Positions 33,324 through 45,500 are shown, numbered from the stretch's first letter. The stretch: DNA of 64,000 bases from Oopsacas minuta (GCA_024704765.1 JAKMXF010000318.1:1-64000), one strand, 5' to 3'. The notes: generated by a model not told the origin, from the letters alone. Program-made: numbers and translations.

Positions 33324-35255
33324 TTAGTGAATTTGTTGGTTCGTAATTAATTTCTCAATCTTCAGTGAACATCTTTCCACTATATCATTATATTGTTTAT
33401 CTTTTGCTAACAAGATGGTATCCTTAAATTCTTCCAAAGCTGGTACATCATTCTCTTTACAGCAACTAGAGAGAAACTTTTCAAAAATATCCAAATTTAA
33501 TCTACGTTTCTCTTTGAATGATTTCTTTAACAAAGAAATAGCTTGTATGTGTTCTCTACACATACATATACATTCTATAACTCCTTCTAAGATAGAACTA
33601 TGAATTTCTAAAGGCTGATTCGACTCTTGAATTTCTGGCCATAATTCCGTGAAAATAAACCGACAATCTTTTCCTAATCCTTGTTTAATAGCAGAATTGA
33701 TCAAAAGGTTGTAAGTATCCATATTAACAGAATTATTGTCATTACGCATTCTGTAATATAAAAGTTTCATTTCTGCAAACGCATTTACTCTTGAAAACGA
33801 AAGCAAAATTAAATTATTTATTTTTAATGGTGGTTGCTTTCCTTCATAAGATTGTAGGATATAGTAATCAAAATATGAAATAGCTTTCAAGTATTGTAGT
33901 CTATGCCCTTCTAAACATATTTGAACTGGTGAGATTCGTTCCAAGAGATCGCTAACTTGTTCAAAAGTTAGAGGAGTTTTTAGTTTATGAGAGAAATAAA
34001 CCATAATGTATAGCATGTTACAGTAAGTATTGACTGGAAATCTATCATTTTGAGTGTAATAATTAGTCCAGCTAGTTAATTGCTCGTATATTTCAGAACT
34101 TTTTCTGATAGCAGCCAAGGCGACATATTTCGAGAAAAGATTCCTATCGAATGGGTCGAGTGTGTTTGCAATTTGGTAGTGGATATTTGCTATGAATAAT
34201 TCTGGTGTTGGGAAGAAAAATAACGAATTTACTTGTTTAAAAAGCTCATGGTTTAGAAAATCTTCAATGTTTTCAGAATCCTGAGATTCAAGTGCTTGGT
34301 TATTTTCTGTGGATTTTTTGCGTATTCTTAAGAGTGATTGTAAATGGAGAAGATTAACAAAATATCTTCTCTGATGTCTGTAATGGCCAGATAATGGGTA
34401 TTTATGCGTTATGCTGAATGCATGCATTGCTAAATTAATGTTATTCTTCCGTAGACACACATAATATAGATCTGCAAGGACCATAGGATTTGACAGAATT
34501 GTTCGATGAACGCCTTCTTGAGTTTGATTTTTTTGTGAGCGAATTTTATTGGAGAAATCTATTTGATCAAGTGACTGCAGAATTTTCTTTTGAAAGCCCA
34601 ATTCTTCGTCGTTGCAATCATAAGCTGAGATTAATTGTTGAAGTAAGAACAACCTATATGGTTTGATACACTGTGGAGTTTGTACGAAATTAAAAGCAGC
34701 ATTATCATGTAACAAAGTATTTTTGAAGTCATTTGCGAAAGAATTGAAGGATCCGAGTTTTGTTAGAAGTTGAAGGACAGGTAAAATATTTGTTTGTCCA
34801 TAGAAACTTAGATAGAGGTGTTTAAACTCTAGATTCCCATTAATGTAATCTGAAATACTATCAAACAATGAATGATAACGCTCACCAAGTAATATCTGTA
34901 GAGCTTTTGGAAAAATGCAATCATATTTTTCCATAACAAAATTCAAAATATTCTCTAATTTTTTCGTGTTAAGCACATGCAAACGTGTAACAGAAAAAAC
35001 TAGCTTTGACTCTATCATTTCTGATAAAACAGAATTATATTCTTCTTTACTTTGACATAAATCGATTAATAAGTCATAATATAGAGGAGGTAATGGTTTG
35101 GTGTTTGTCTGTTTATATTCAATTATCGGTTTAAGTATTTGTTCTAGAGGTTCATTGTTCATTTTAGCTTCAATCCCTGACCAAATTGTAGAATTGTTTG
35201 TGAGACTTCTTGTCAACGGAAACATTCGAGGAAGTATATATCTTAAACGAATCAT
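33324..35255 (-). CDS. Mitochondrial PPR/alpha-solenoid protein
   Basis: 643 residues, one exon. The N-terminus (MIRLRYILPRMFPLTRSL) is basic and free of acids, typical of mitochondrial import. The rest is helical, with pentatricopeptide-like pairs, clearest at SVNMDTYNLLINSAIKQGLG (about 518-537) and PVNTYCNMLYIMVYFSH. PPR proteins bind organellar RNA or ribosomes. Length and some segments (DLYYVCLRKNNINLAMHAFS, then a HxxxRRYF stretch) recall PTCD3/mS39 of the mitochondrial small ribosomal subunit, but the similarity is too low for me to assign it. Confidence 0.7.
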   Translation of the reverse strand: MIRLRYILPRMFPLTRSLTNNSTIWSGIEAKMNNEPLEQILKPIIEYKQTNTKPLPPLYYDLLIDLCQSKEEYNSVLSEMIESKLVFSVTRLHVLNTKKLENILNFVMEKYDCIFPKALQILLGERYHSLFDSISDYINGNLEFKHLYLSFYGQTNILPVLQLLTKLGSFNSFANDFKNTLLHDNAAFNFVQTPQCIKPYRLFLLQQLISAYDCNDEELGFQKKILQSLDQIDFSNKIRSQKNQTQEGVHRTILSNPMVLADLYYVCLRKNNINLAMHAFSITHKYPLSGHYRHQRRYFVNLLHLQSLLRIRKKSTENNQALESQDSENIEDFLNHELFKQVNSLFFFPTPELFIANIHYQIANTLDPFDRNLFSKYVALAAIRKSSEIYEQLTSWTNYYTQNDRFPVNTYCNMLYIMVYFSHKLKTPLTFEQVSDLLERISPVQICLEGHRLQYLKAISYFDYYILQSYEGKQPPLKINNLILLSFSRVNAFAEMKLLYYRMRNDNNSVNMDTYNLLINSAIKQGLGKDCRFIFTELWPEIQESNQPLEIHSSILEGVIECICMCREHIQAISLLKKSFKEKRRLNLDIFEKFLSSCCKENDVPALEEFKDTILLAKDKQYNDIVERCSLKIEKLITNQQIH

Positions 35256-35577
35256 CTAATTGCAAAATTAAAACTTAGAATTTGGATAAGAACCCCTTGG
35301 GAAACAAATTAGTAAGTACTATCTGAAGTACGTCGTTCCGAAAATTCTTCCCATACAATTAGTACAAGAATTGATAAAAGCACGTCTTAAGCCGAGTATG
35401 CACTAACCTGTACTTCTTCCATCCCAAAAAATTCAGCTCCCATTCATTTTAATACCATCCATTCCATTCTGGATGGATGGATAATCGTATAATACATAAA
35501 TCTATATTTGAAAGTTTCAGCTCTGAACAAAATCAAAATGTTCTCTACAAAGATATGTAAACAGTGAGATTAATTAG
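35256..35577. other. Intergenic with decayed MITE
   Basis: Bases about 35285-35400 (ATAAGAACCCCTTGGGAAAC ... CACGTCTTAAGCCGAG) match the internal and terminal parts of the family-1 MITE in degenerate form. Confidence 0.45.
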
Positions 35578-36027
35578 TTAAACAATCGCATGTTTACGAG
35601 TCATTTCTTTTGCATTCTTATTATACAGCTGTATATCTTGCTTGTATAGCCTAGCTATCTCTGGGACAAGTGGATCTTCAGGATTAGGATCAGATAGTAG
35701 TGAAGAAATAGTCATAAGCATTTTAGAAATTGTAAGAGCAGGTGACCAATCGTGGCCAAGAATGTCTAGAGACATCTGCCCTAAACTAGTAATGTTTGGG
35801 TGATAAATTCGTGTAATAAATTGCACTTTAGGGGGACGAAATGGGTACGAGTTACAGAATTTCATGTCCAAATAGAACACTCCTCCTTCATAAGGAGTGT
35901 CTTTAGGACCCTTTATAGTACCCACCCAATTGAACAGATCTTCATCTCCTCTAGGTTCTGCCGTAATCATCTCCTTTGGATTAGCCCATATATCTTTAAA
36001 CTCTTTCTTCAAACGTTTCGAAGACAT
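35578..36027 (-). CDS. UBE2D-like ubiquitin E2 fold, catalytic Cys replaced by Ser (copy 1)
   Basis: 149 residues with the complete UBC fold of the UBE2D class: PYEGGVFYLDMKF, YPFRPPKV, IYHPNI, SDPNPEDPLVPEIARLYK, KEMTRKHAIV. The residue aligned with the active-site Cys (family: ICLDIL) is Ser86 (MSLDIL; TCT at 35770-35772). HPN (76-78) is intact. Thioester transfer is not expected; a Ser could at most form an oxyester. It may act as an E2 variant binding ubiquitin or RING ligases. The start is set at 36027, not the in-frame ATG at 36045, because the homologous position upstream of copy 2 is out of frame. First of three tandem copies. Confidence 0.88.
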   Translation of the reverse strand: MSSKRLKKEFKDIWANPKEMITAEPRGDEDLFNWVGTIKGPKDTPYEGGVFYLDMKFCNSYPFRPPKVQFITRIYHPNITSLGQMSLDILGHDWSPALTISKMLMTISSLLSDPNPEDPLVPEIARLYKQDIQLYNKNAKEMTRKHAIV

Positions 36028-36554
36028 GCTATATTTACAAAACATATGTAAACTAATGCTCTAAAGATCTACGAAGCGAAATCGAAGCACTCAATTACCT
36101 CAATTATTAAAACATATTTGAAATATAGACATATCAAACAGCAGGTATTTTTGTCAATAGGCTGCAGATTGGAATAAAACATAAAGATTGTGAAGTTACC
36201 TAGCAAGAGAAGTACGTTAGTTAAATATATAAACTACGTATTAACTGGGGCAAAACCAATTGAAAAACCATTGTAGGACCTGATATTATGCAAATATTTG
36301 TTTGTATTATCAGTAAATTCGTATTAACCGTGTTCGTACTAATACTAACGAGGTTCTGCTGTGTAAACAATAATACATGCGCATAATAAGTAAGAATGAA
36401 GTTGTTAAGTGTATTTAATTAGAAATCTTCAATAAAACGCAGATCCAGCTATTTTATAATATTCAGATTTTGCGACAAAATATGATACAGTCCTGTTTGT
36501 TTATAAAAGTGAATTAAATATTGAAAATTCTCCGATGTTTGTATTTGAAAATAT
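36028..36554. other. Spacer between E2-like copies 1 and 2
   Basis: Bases 36028-36170 are homologous to 37002-37110 upstream of copy 2 (shared CGAAGC...AATCGAAGCACTCAATTACC and TTGAAATATAGACATA), so the duplication included the promoter. About 36240-36360 resembles a decayed MITE (TATTAACCGTGTTCGTACT, then GAGGTTCTGCTG). Confidence 0.6.
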
Positions 36555-37001
36555 TTACATAGCATGTTTCTGAGTCATTTCTTTCGCGTTCTTATTATAC
36601 AGCTGTATATCTTCTTTGTAGAGGTGAGCTATCTCTGGGACAAGCGGATCATCAGGATTAGGATTAGGTAATAGAGACCAAATATGGATGAGAACTTTTA
36701 TAATTGTATAAGCAGGTGACCAATCACTTTCTAGAAATTGTATAGACAGCTGTCCTGAACTATTAATGTGAGGATGATAAATTGGTGTAATAAATCGCAC
36801 TTTAGGGGGACGAAATGGGTAGAAGAGACAGAATTTTATGTCCAAATAGAACACTCCTCCTTCATAAGGAGTGTCTTTAGGACCCTTTATAGTACCCACC
36901 CAATTGTACAGATCTTCATCTCCTCTAGGTTCTGCTGTTACAGGCTCAACTGGGTTTTCCTTTATCTCTTTAAGCTCTTTCTTCAAACGGCTCAAAGACA
37001 T
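36555..37001 (-). CDS. UBE2D-like E2 fold, catalytic Cys replaced by Ser (copy 2)
   Basis: 148 residues, close to copy 1 (identical EPRGDEDL, NWVGTIKGPKDTPYEGGVFY, QLYNKNAKEMT). The catalytic position is Ser86 (GQLSIQFL), and the conserved HPN Asn is also lost (HPHI, 76-79), removing a second catalytic element. A fold-only, non-catalytic role is therefore likely. Upstream sequence is shared with copy 1, showing recent tandem duplication. Confidence 0.88.
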   Translation of the reverse strand: MSLSRLKKELKEIKENPVEPVTAEPRGDEDLYNWVGTIKGPKDTPYEGGVFYLDIKFCLFYPFRPPKVRFITPIYHPHINSSGQLSIQFLESDWSPAYTIIKVLIHIWSLLPNPNPDDPLVPEIAHLYKEDIQLYNKNAKEMTQKHAM

Positions 37002-37514
37002 ACTCTATATTACAAAACATTTGTAAATTAATGTTCTAGAGATATACGAAGCGGAATCGAAGCACTCAATTACCCCCAATAATTAAAACAAATTTGAAAT
37101 ATAGACATACTAGCCGACAGACGGTCAAAATTTGTTATATCAGGAGTTCGTGTTAACAAGAGTAATACCTAATGAATAACAACTGTAGAGACCTGATTTT
37201 GTGTTAATTTTTGTCCGTCTAATCTGTGGAAATTCGTATTAACCGTGTTCGTAATACAAAGTTCTACTGTCTGTATATTCCATATCAATCTAAATATGTA
37301 CGTAACAGATAATTCACTAAAATGTTTAGTATAATCAAGGTGTACGACAGAAAAGCACTGGGAAACTTCAGTAACTATAAAAGACATCTTTGAAAAGCAA
37401 ATTATACAATTACAATTTACAAATAGTATAAAACAGCAACCTTATTGCTGTGGTAAAATAAGTATCAAAATTCACATAACATGTTTGTAAAATTCCGCAT
37501 TCAATACACCATAT
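37002..37514. other. Spacer between E2-like copies 2 and 3
   Basis: Contains the duplicated promoter-side block (37002-37110) and at about 37140-37272 a decayed MITE (GTTCGTGTTAACAAGAG ... ATTAACCGTGTTCGTAAT, AGTTCTACTGT). No gene. Confidence 0.5.
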
Positions 37515-37997
37515 TCAAACTGCATGTTTAAGAGTCATTTCCCTCGCAGTTTCGTCATACAATTGTCTATCTTCTCTATAAAGTCTACCCATATCAGCTA
37601 AAATGGGATCATCAGGATTAGGATTAGCGAGTAGAGATGAAATAGCTGTAAGAAGAACAGGGATAGTAACTGTAGATCCCCAACCAGATGGTAAAATATT
37701 ATTAACAGATACTTCTCCTTCTTTGGCAATGTTTGGATGATAGATTGGGGTAATAAATTCTATTTTTGGAGGAAGCACGGGATATGAAGCAGGAAAGTTC
37801 AAATTCACATAAAACATTCCCCCTTCGTAAGGAGAGTCCTTTGGACCTTTTATGGTGGCAACCCATGTGTACATTTCATTGTTTTCATCTCCTCTTGGTT
37901 CTGCAGTCTCCATTTCCATTGGGTTAGCCATCATATATGTTAACTCCTTTTTTAATCTGTTTAATGATACTTTTGATGTATCGAGACTACACCCCAT
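37515..37997 (-). CDS. UBE2D-like E2 fold, catalytic Cys replaced by Ser (copy 3)
   Basis: 160 residues, the most diverged of the three, with an N-terminal extension MGCSLDTSK (a Met-Gly-Cys start that might be lipidated). Core motifs remain: AEPRGDEN, TIKGPKDSPYEGGMFY, IYHPNIAKEG, ANPNPDDPILADMGRLYRED. The catalytic position is again Ser (GEVSVNN, Ser97), while HPN (87-89) is intact. Sharing the same replacement with copies 1 and 2 suggests it was fixed before the tandem expansion. Confidence 0.86.
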   Translation of the reverse strand: MGCSLDTSKVSLNRLKKELTYMMANPMEMETAEPRGDENNEMYTWVATIKGPKDSPYEGGMFYVNLNFPASYPVLPPKIEFITPIYHPNIAKEGEVSVNNILPSGWGSTVTIPVLLTAISSLLANPNPDDPILADMGRLYREDRQLYDETAREMTLKHAV

Positions 37998-38528
37998 CTG
38001 TATAATATACTACTAATATATGTAATATGATTTCAGTATTTACTACGAGCAGCTAGTGACGATAGGAATTAAATTTATCATATTTAGCCTATACAAGAGG
38101 AAATCCGTTTTGGCTCTAAATGCATATGAGTATTGTTGAAAACATTTTGCTCTAATTTTACAGAGACCATATGAAAGAAATTGCAACTGTTCTCTGGTAG
38201 TAGCATAAAATCCGAGTTTATTTAACTTCATGAAACTACTTAACATACACAAAAATCCATTTCATTATCCATGGTATATAATAAATGAGAAGTGCAGTAT
38301 TTGATCAGTCCATAGATTGAATACAACATGACCAAATATAGCTATACGTATTCTATAGAATCTATAGTATAGATAAATAATATAATTCTCATTAAAATAA
38401 GAATCAAATATTGAAAATATAATAAATAAGAGATGAAAAGTAATTTTTCTGTAGACTAGGGTCTATAATAGTAGAATAGTGAGTACTATAAAGGTTAAGT
38501 GAAATTTCGAGATTATTAAATAGTCCAC
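37998..38528. other. Intergenic between E2 cluster and CaMKII
   Basis: 531 bp, AT-rich. It contains the E2 copy-3 promoter side and the 3' end of the distal CaMKII exon; no specific element seen. Confidence 0.45.
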
Positions 38529-39567
38529 TTAAGAAGTATGGTAATGTAAACACATCCATTTTCCATCAAAGTTCTTCCATACCCTAGTTTCTGGGATATT
38601 TACACTTACATATTTCCCATCAACATCAACATACATAATCTGTTTGGTATAAGAAATACAAGCACCATTCATTCCTATCATATGTACAATTGGATTATTA
38701 ACAGACACACGTTGACCTTTGAACATAGGTAATTCGGCTGGTATTATATTAGTACAATCTGGAGCAGATAATTGACTGTAGAGTTCTGTGTTGTTATAAA
38801 TCTTTGCTTCTGTGATGCTCTGTGTAACAGCTATGACGTCAACAATGAAATCTGCCTCATAATGCCGGAGATCTTCGTCTGGGACATTTGTAGGCATTTT
38901 CTTGGATAATTTTTTAATATTCGTAGATAATTCAAACACAGTAGTTTCAGGATTCTCAGTAATACTGCTTGGTATCTTGAGTAGACAATTTCCATCGTCT
39001 TTAGTGCCTTCTGTTATCAATCTTTTGAATTTGTTTGTCATCATCACAGTACGACCTAGAGTTTTCCATTTACGTCTAGCCTTATTGAACTCTTTCAACC
39101 CATCAATCGTTCTGGATCGGTGCAATCTTGCTGGTACAGTATCGCGTTTAAATACCCAGGGGTGTTTAAGAACTTGTCTAGCAGTAATACGCTGTACTGG
39201 ATCAAAAACAAGCATTTTAGAGATTAAATCTTTTGCTTGTGGAGTGACGTCATTCCATTCTTCGTACCCAAAGAAATCGAACTTCCCTTTGGAGAGGATA
39301 TTCTTAACAGCCCTAGTGTCTGTTTGTGGATAAGGCATATAACCTACCAATAAAATGTATAGGAGAATCCCACATGCCCAGATATCTCCATTTTTGGTGT
39401 AGTACCTATTTTCAAACACTTCAGGAGAAATGTAGCAAGGAGTTCCGGCCATCTCATGATGAATTAGTTTATCAGATTCCAATTCGATTGCTAATCCAAA
39501 GTCTGTGAGTTTTACATCTTTAGGTTCTTCAAAGCTTGTTAAGAGCAAATTCTCCGGCTTGATATCC
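38529..39567 (-). CDS. CAMK2: CaMKII distal terminal exon (catalytically complete version)
   Basis: Keeps DFG ([10 protein letters not shown]) and APE-type SPEV. The autophosphorylation segment [14 protein letters not shown] keeps Arg at -3 of the Thr286 equivalent. The calmodulin-binding stretch is diverged ([20 protein letters not shown] versus the canonical [10 protein letters not shown]). The hub domain (about the last 115 residues, [20 protein letters not shown]) is present. Confidence 0.85.
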
Positions 39568-42500
39568 CTAAGAGATGCAAATCAATCTGCGGAGACATCG
39601 CTGTATCGATTGTTTAATTATTCTAATTTAGTATTTTAGCATTCAAAAGTATCAAGTTAGATTGTACTATAATCAAAGGCGTATCATTTTAATGAAGACA
39701 GGTACAAAATTAAGTAGATATGAAACTGGCATGGCTCCCTACGTATAAAGTGTAGAGAGATGTCACAGAGAGAGGGAATTACCTTGCTGAAAGGATGTCC
39801 ACAAACTACTGGTTATTGTACATAACTTTTACAAAGAAAATTACAAGACTTATATTCTACAATATTGACTGATTAATTAGAAATCAAAACGTGATATTGG
39901 AGGAGGGATTCGTTTATGATATATAATTCATTTGTCAATAATCCAGGAATCTGAGGAGTTCATTTGCAATACTGGGATTCTGAGATTTGGAATTGAATTC
40001 GGGAAAATATTCGTTAGTTATCTATAGAAGTTCAATATACCTAGAATATATATTTCAGATATGCTAAACTCCATCATACTTCTTCTATGAATAATTCTGA
40101 ATACTTTTAGGAATATCCAAATGGAAGATGGAATATTAATATTAATTAAATCTAGGGAAATAGTTGCATGAATTTCCCCAGAGATGATGATGATGAAATA
40201 TACGTATAAATTCAGAATTATTTTTTAATATTTTAAAGAAACTTACAATTTCTATTTTTGTTTTATGGGAAAACTAATAGTAATTTTATGTACAAAAGAA
40301 AGGTAATACATAAAAATAAACAAAAATAAGTGAATGGGAAAAATGTTTGTTTTACAGAAGTGTAACTAGGGTAAATCATGAAGAATGTAAGTGAACACAT
40401 TTCCAAACATCACCATTATTCTCCCAAAGGCAAGTTTCAAGTGTTTGATGCGTCATATGTGTATTTTCTTCATTAACATATTGAATTAACTTTGAATAGG
40501 AAATGCAAGCACCGGTTGAACCTATTTTCTTAACTCTCGGATTAATAATAGTTACTTGAACTGTATCACCGAAATTAATATTCAAATCAAGCTCAAATTT
40601 CGTAAAATTCCCAGTACAAATTGAACCACAAGTTTTTGAATCATTCATGGCCATAACTTTACAAAAGTTAGCTGTTAGCGAGATAATTTCATTCAAAAAG
40701 TCTTCATCAAGACTGCCAACTTTTGTTAGCATCGGCAAGCTAACATTCCCAGAGACTTTCCTTTGGCTATCTTGTGGTTTTCCAATTGTATTATCTGATT
40801 TGTGTTTGTCATTAAGAAGCATACCGAATCGTTGTGAAACCATTGTACTAATAATAGCACCCTTTAGCTTACGTCGAGCGTTAAACTTTTTCAAACCTTG
40901 AATGGTGTTCTGATGGTGCAATTTCGAAGCAAACTCTTCTCTATAATTAATCCATGGATGGTTTAAAGCTTCTCTAGCAGAAATACGCTTGCTTTGATCA
41001 GTTTTGAGCAGTTGATTAATCAGAGATTTGGCTTCGTCAGTTATTGAATCCCATTCTGGTGAATAAAATTCATATTTTCCTTCAGAGATTATTTTTGAGA
41101 GAACTTTCTCATTATCATCCCAAAAAGGTGGATAACCAACTAACAAGATGTATAAGATTACCCCGCATGCCCATACATCAACAGGTTTTCCATAAATTTC
41201 CTTATTCACTATTTCAGGAGCAAAGTAGCCTAATGTACCAGCAATTTTGTGGTAACCAAGAACGTCTTCTGGAATCCATAATGCTAATGCGAAATTCCCA
41301 AGTTTGATATCCGAGTTTGCTTCTTGGGTTTTGAGTAGTAGATTCTCAGGTTTGATATCCCTATTGGAAGATTGATCAAAAACAAAACTCAATATTTTTG
41401 GAATTTTCTTACAGTGAGAAACTATTAAGCTACTAATTCATTAAATTGAAATTTGATAAGATATTTTTCCAAAAAATTCTATCTATTTCTAACTCAGTTA
41501 TTCACACACCAAATTTGAGGAAAGCAACATTAAACAAAATTAGAACTAAACTATTGCCTGATTCCCACTGAGTCGAAAGGAACTTAAGCTCATAAATAGC
41601 TTGTAAAATAATTAAATGTAAATTAATACGACAAGGAATAACAGCATAATAAGAAACAATTACTTTAAAAGCATTGAAAGTTAAAAACAATTAAGCAATA
41701 GATACTAGACTGTAAGCATAATATATTGTTACTTGAAGTAACGAAAAGTTATTAGTTCATTATAAGATTATATTAACTAGGATACGCGTGTAGCTCATTT
41801 TGTGTTTATTATCCTTACATATGCTAGCTAATTACAAATCACTAGACAGGGAAAATCAGTATAATCTAACCTTTACAGTAAGGCAAGAATTGTACACAAA
41901 TTTCAGTTATAGTTACTTTGAAAATATTTGAATGAAATATTACTGTCGAAAGCGAATATTTTGCCAAGCAAAATGCACTAGAAAAGTGTCAATAAACCCA
42001 ACGAGTTTTGTATATATTATGGAGAAAGAAGGACAATCGAGGAGGCAAAACGTGGAGGTAATTGAACCCGTCCGATTTCGACCGAATAATCATTTAAGAA
42101 CTGTTAGAATAAAATAAGAAACAAATCAAATAACCAACAATGATAGTGAACTACTAAAACGCCAAGATAATATATATTATACGTAAATGAATAATTATAC
42201 AAATCTTCTCATACAATAATCCTATCGATAACATGTGTACTGCCACTTTAGATTGATGAGTTCATTCTTACATCAACAAGTGTTGAAAATTAAAACGCAG
42301 AGACAAGAATACCAGTTGATACTTGAATTATGTTAATTCTAGTATCAGTGTGCAGGTGAATATTCTAGTAGGCATCATGATAATTTCAATACTAATGATA
42401 AACTGTACTAGAGTTGAGTTCTCAAGTTGTGTTGATTTTCAGTATCATTACGTAATGAATATAATAAACAGCAGATAGCTGCAGTAGGGGTATCACCGCC

Positions 42501-45500
42501 TATAACCACGAGGTATGCTAGGTGATCTCAATTCCATTATCTTTATTTTCAAGAAATTCATTTTAGCCTGCTTTACTTAATCCTTGGACTTACAAATTGA
42601 AATCATCGTTAAAATCAACCACGTGGGTTACTGGATAGTTAATTCTTTTGCAATATTTCATTGACATGGTATAACTGTTTATAGCTATTGTGAGTTCAGA
42701 ATATTCAGGCTTATGTAGCGCGGATTTAGGCTCATTTTTTGAACTAATATTTACCTAAGAGTACGAAAGACTCCTATGTCGTAATGTAAAATGTATAGTC
42801 TAGGAATCTAAGCGTATGAAAAATATTAGAATACACTCTTAGGCTGTCAGTACATGAATGAAACACTGTCAGATAATTATAAGTGAATCAGAATGAAATT
42901 CACAGGCAGTATATCTCCTTAGATCCTCTTAAAATTCGCCATTCTCAATCCTCTCGTATCCTCACTTTTTGCCAATTTATTCGAATATTTATATAACAAA
43001 TCGGCTAACCTGATGATAAAGATTATTATTACTATTCCTCATAAAATAGAGTTCTCATAGAGTTTATACACAATTTTAAGTATGCAATGAATATTAATGA
43101 TTACTAACCTCACTTTATTTATGAAATTATACTAATTCAATTAGTGAATTCATCTAATGAATAAATAGCAATTTTAAGCAAATCAACAGGTTGTCTGTAA
43201 AGATAATTCATTAAATCTACGTCTATAGATGTATACTATTCTTCAGCTGTCTCAATCACCCAATATGGTTACTGTAATTAATCTGTCTCGCACTCCATTT
43301 AATGGATCATTTCCATCAATTCAACTCATTAGATAGAATAATGCACTGTATAATATCAAAATCATATTACCATATGGTATCATCTGACGTAATTAAAGGA
43401 ATGTATCATGTATGTGATTGTAATTGCCTCAAATGATACTATGGTTAAATTGCACAATATGAAGGTGTGGTTAGAAAAATACGATTCAGTACTTTCCATA
43501 CATTAAATGTAAATAGCTACGGACATTATAAATCCTGAAAGTTAATCAAATCCCTTGTTACTCAATATGTCATTGCCACGTATATTACGCAATATACTAT
43601 TAATTTCAATTGTACTATTTTAGTTCCTATATGAGGATGCAGGCGGTAATATCATTATTATGTATTATAGAAGGATTAACATTAGAATTGGAGTTACCTA
43701 CCATTATTTGTGGGTATCACAGGTGGTGGTGTATAAATAAAATCTGCTGATGTGAAAAATAAGAAAAATGCATGTTTTAGGTTTTAATTTCTTGTATAAA
43801 TATGTAAAGTTCATAGAAAAGTAATCACAAAGCAATGCTTGTAGGATGTAAAAAATATCCAATTGTAATCAACCCTCGGGGAAAGTATACGAGAGAGATC
43901 TTTGAGAGGAAAATTAGTACCCAAAATTAAGGATATTAATAAGATAAATTAACAGAGATTCCATTAATAGTAGTGGACAAATTCTTTGGAAATATATGAT
44001 GGCATTAAAATGTATAATCCACTTAATATGCACAGCTAAATATAGATATTATTGAAATTATCATCAGAGCAATTAATATTGCAATTTTTTGTTATCAAAA
44101 TACGCTTACTTTTTGTCAAGTTTGTAATAATTATATAACGTGTATAAATGGCATAATAAGGTAGTTTTCTGACTATTGACTGATATCGAATAATCGATAT
44201 TTTCGGAAATTCGATGATTTGCAAACACATTAAGTCTTCTAAATTATCGATTAAGCCTCATAAACAGACATCTTACTCCAGCATAAACTATCTAAGGATA
44301 CGAGAAATTCCAACATGAATTCCATGTTTAATATCTCAGTGAATCGAGGAAATGCCTTTTTGAAGGTTTCAAAATAAGGTTAATTTTCGCGAGAATTGCC
44401 GATTAACTTTACGTAGAAGAACTAAAGAATCTAATCTAAATGTATTGTAATTATACACGAATTATACACTAGTTGATAGCTGATATAACTTAAGAATTGT
44501 GTTAGCAAGAAAAATGCATACTGCTCCAACTTCTATTAATCATGTTTTGCGTGGTTGGTGGTGAGAGAAAAGTGCCTTGATCCGCATCTGTTATAGGAGA
44601 GTTTAAAACAGATCGAAGATAAAAGTAGAAAACTTTTAAATCAACAAAATTTTCAACTTTCAGCTGATGCCAATAATCTAAACATTTTCTCAAGAATGTT
44701 ACATATAATACTTTTGGTAATTGATAATTAGATTTGAGGTTAATATGAAGGAAAATCGGTGAAATATCTAATGAATCATATTTGTGAGTTTAAGAACATT
44801 CATAAGTTCGAAAATAATAGATACGGGATATGTGTATTTTTGTTGAAAATAGCAATGCCCACCCATTAGAACAAAGCCATGTTTGAATTTTCTTTGGACA
44901 ATAAAAGTCAAGGGAACTTTTTGAAGCGAACGAAATCTAAAAATCATATGATTTTTCGGCCAAAATAACCACAATGAACGAACTCTCATAGAAAAATTAA
45001 AATCATATAAATTCAATTCACAAAGGTATAAAAGGTGCATAGGAACAGATAACTAACTTCCAGAACAAAAGAAACGGAATATACTGAGAATATAAATCAC
45101 TGAATGTGAATAATCAGTTATAAGAATCCTAATGATAAACTATAAGGAATCATATCCGAGCAGTAAGGCACTGAGGTAAAGACATTGGCTTCTAACATCT
45201 GACAGGTTGATACAGATCACACAGAGAAGACGTTATACATGTGCAAACGGGCGTTTGAATCATGTTAATCATGTTAATGTCAATGAAAAGCGTATAGATA
45301 TTGTGTATGCTAATTTAGAATAATAATAATAATAACAATCTTTAACGCTTGGATTATATTACTAAACATTGGTTTGAAATCAGAGGAATGCTATTATTAT
45401 TATTATTGAAATAATGCTAATCAAAGAATTGAATTATCTATTCGGATAGTACAGCCACAAAAATCACAGTAAAATAGGTTAGAAATACGTATTTTAAACA

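Noticed and set aside
36028..36045. Start of E2-like copy 1 at 36045
   Set aside because: The homologous upstream ATG in copy 2 is out of frame, and the family starts at the aligned next Met.
38529..41392. Two independent truncated CaMK genes or pseudogenes
   Set aside because: Both frames are intact, begin at a good acceptor with identical phase inside HRD, and fit the orphan 5' exons at 51.4-52.4 kb; alternative terminal exons explain all pieces.
41932..42117. 61-residue open frame upstream of the proximal CaMKII exon
   Set aside because: Very short, no family resemblance, within AT-rich intron sequence.
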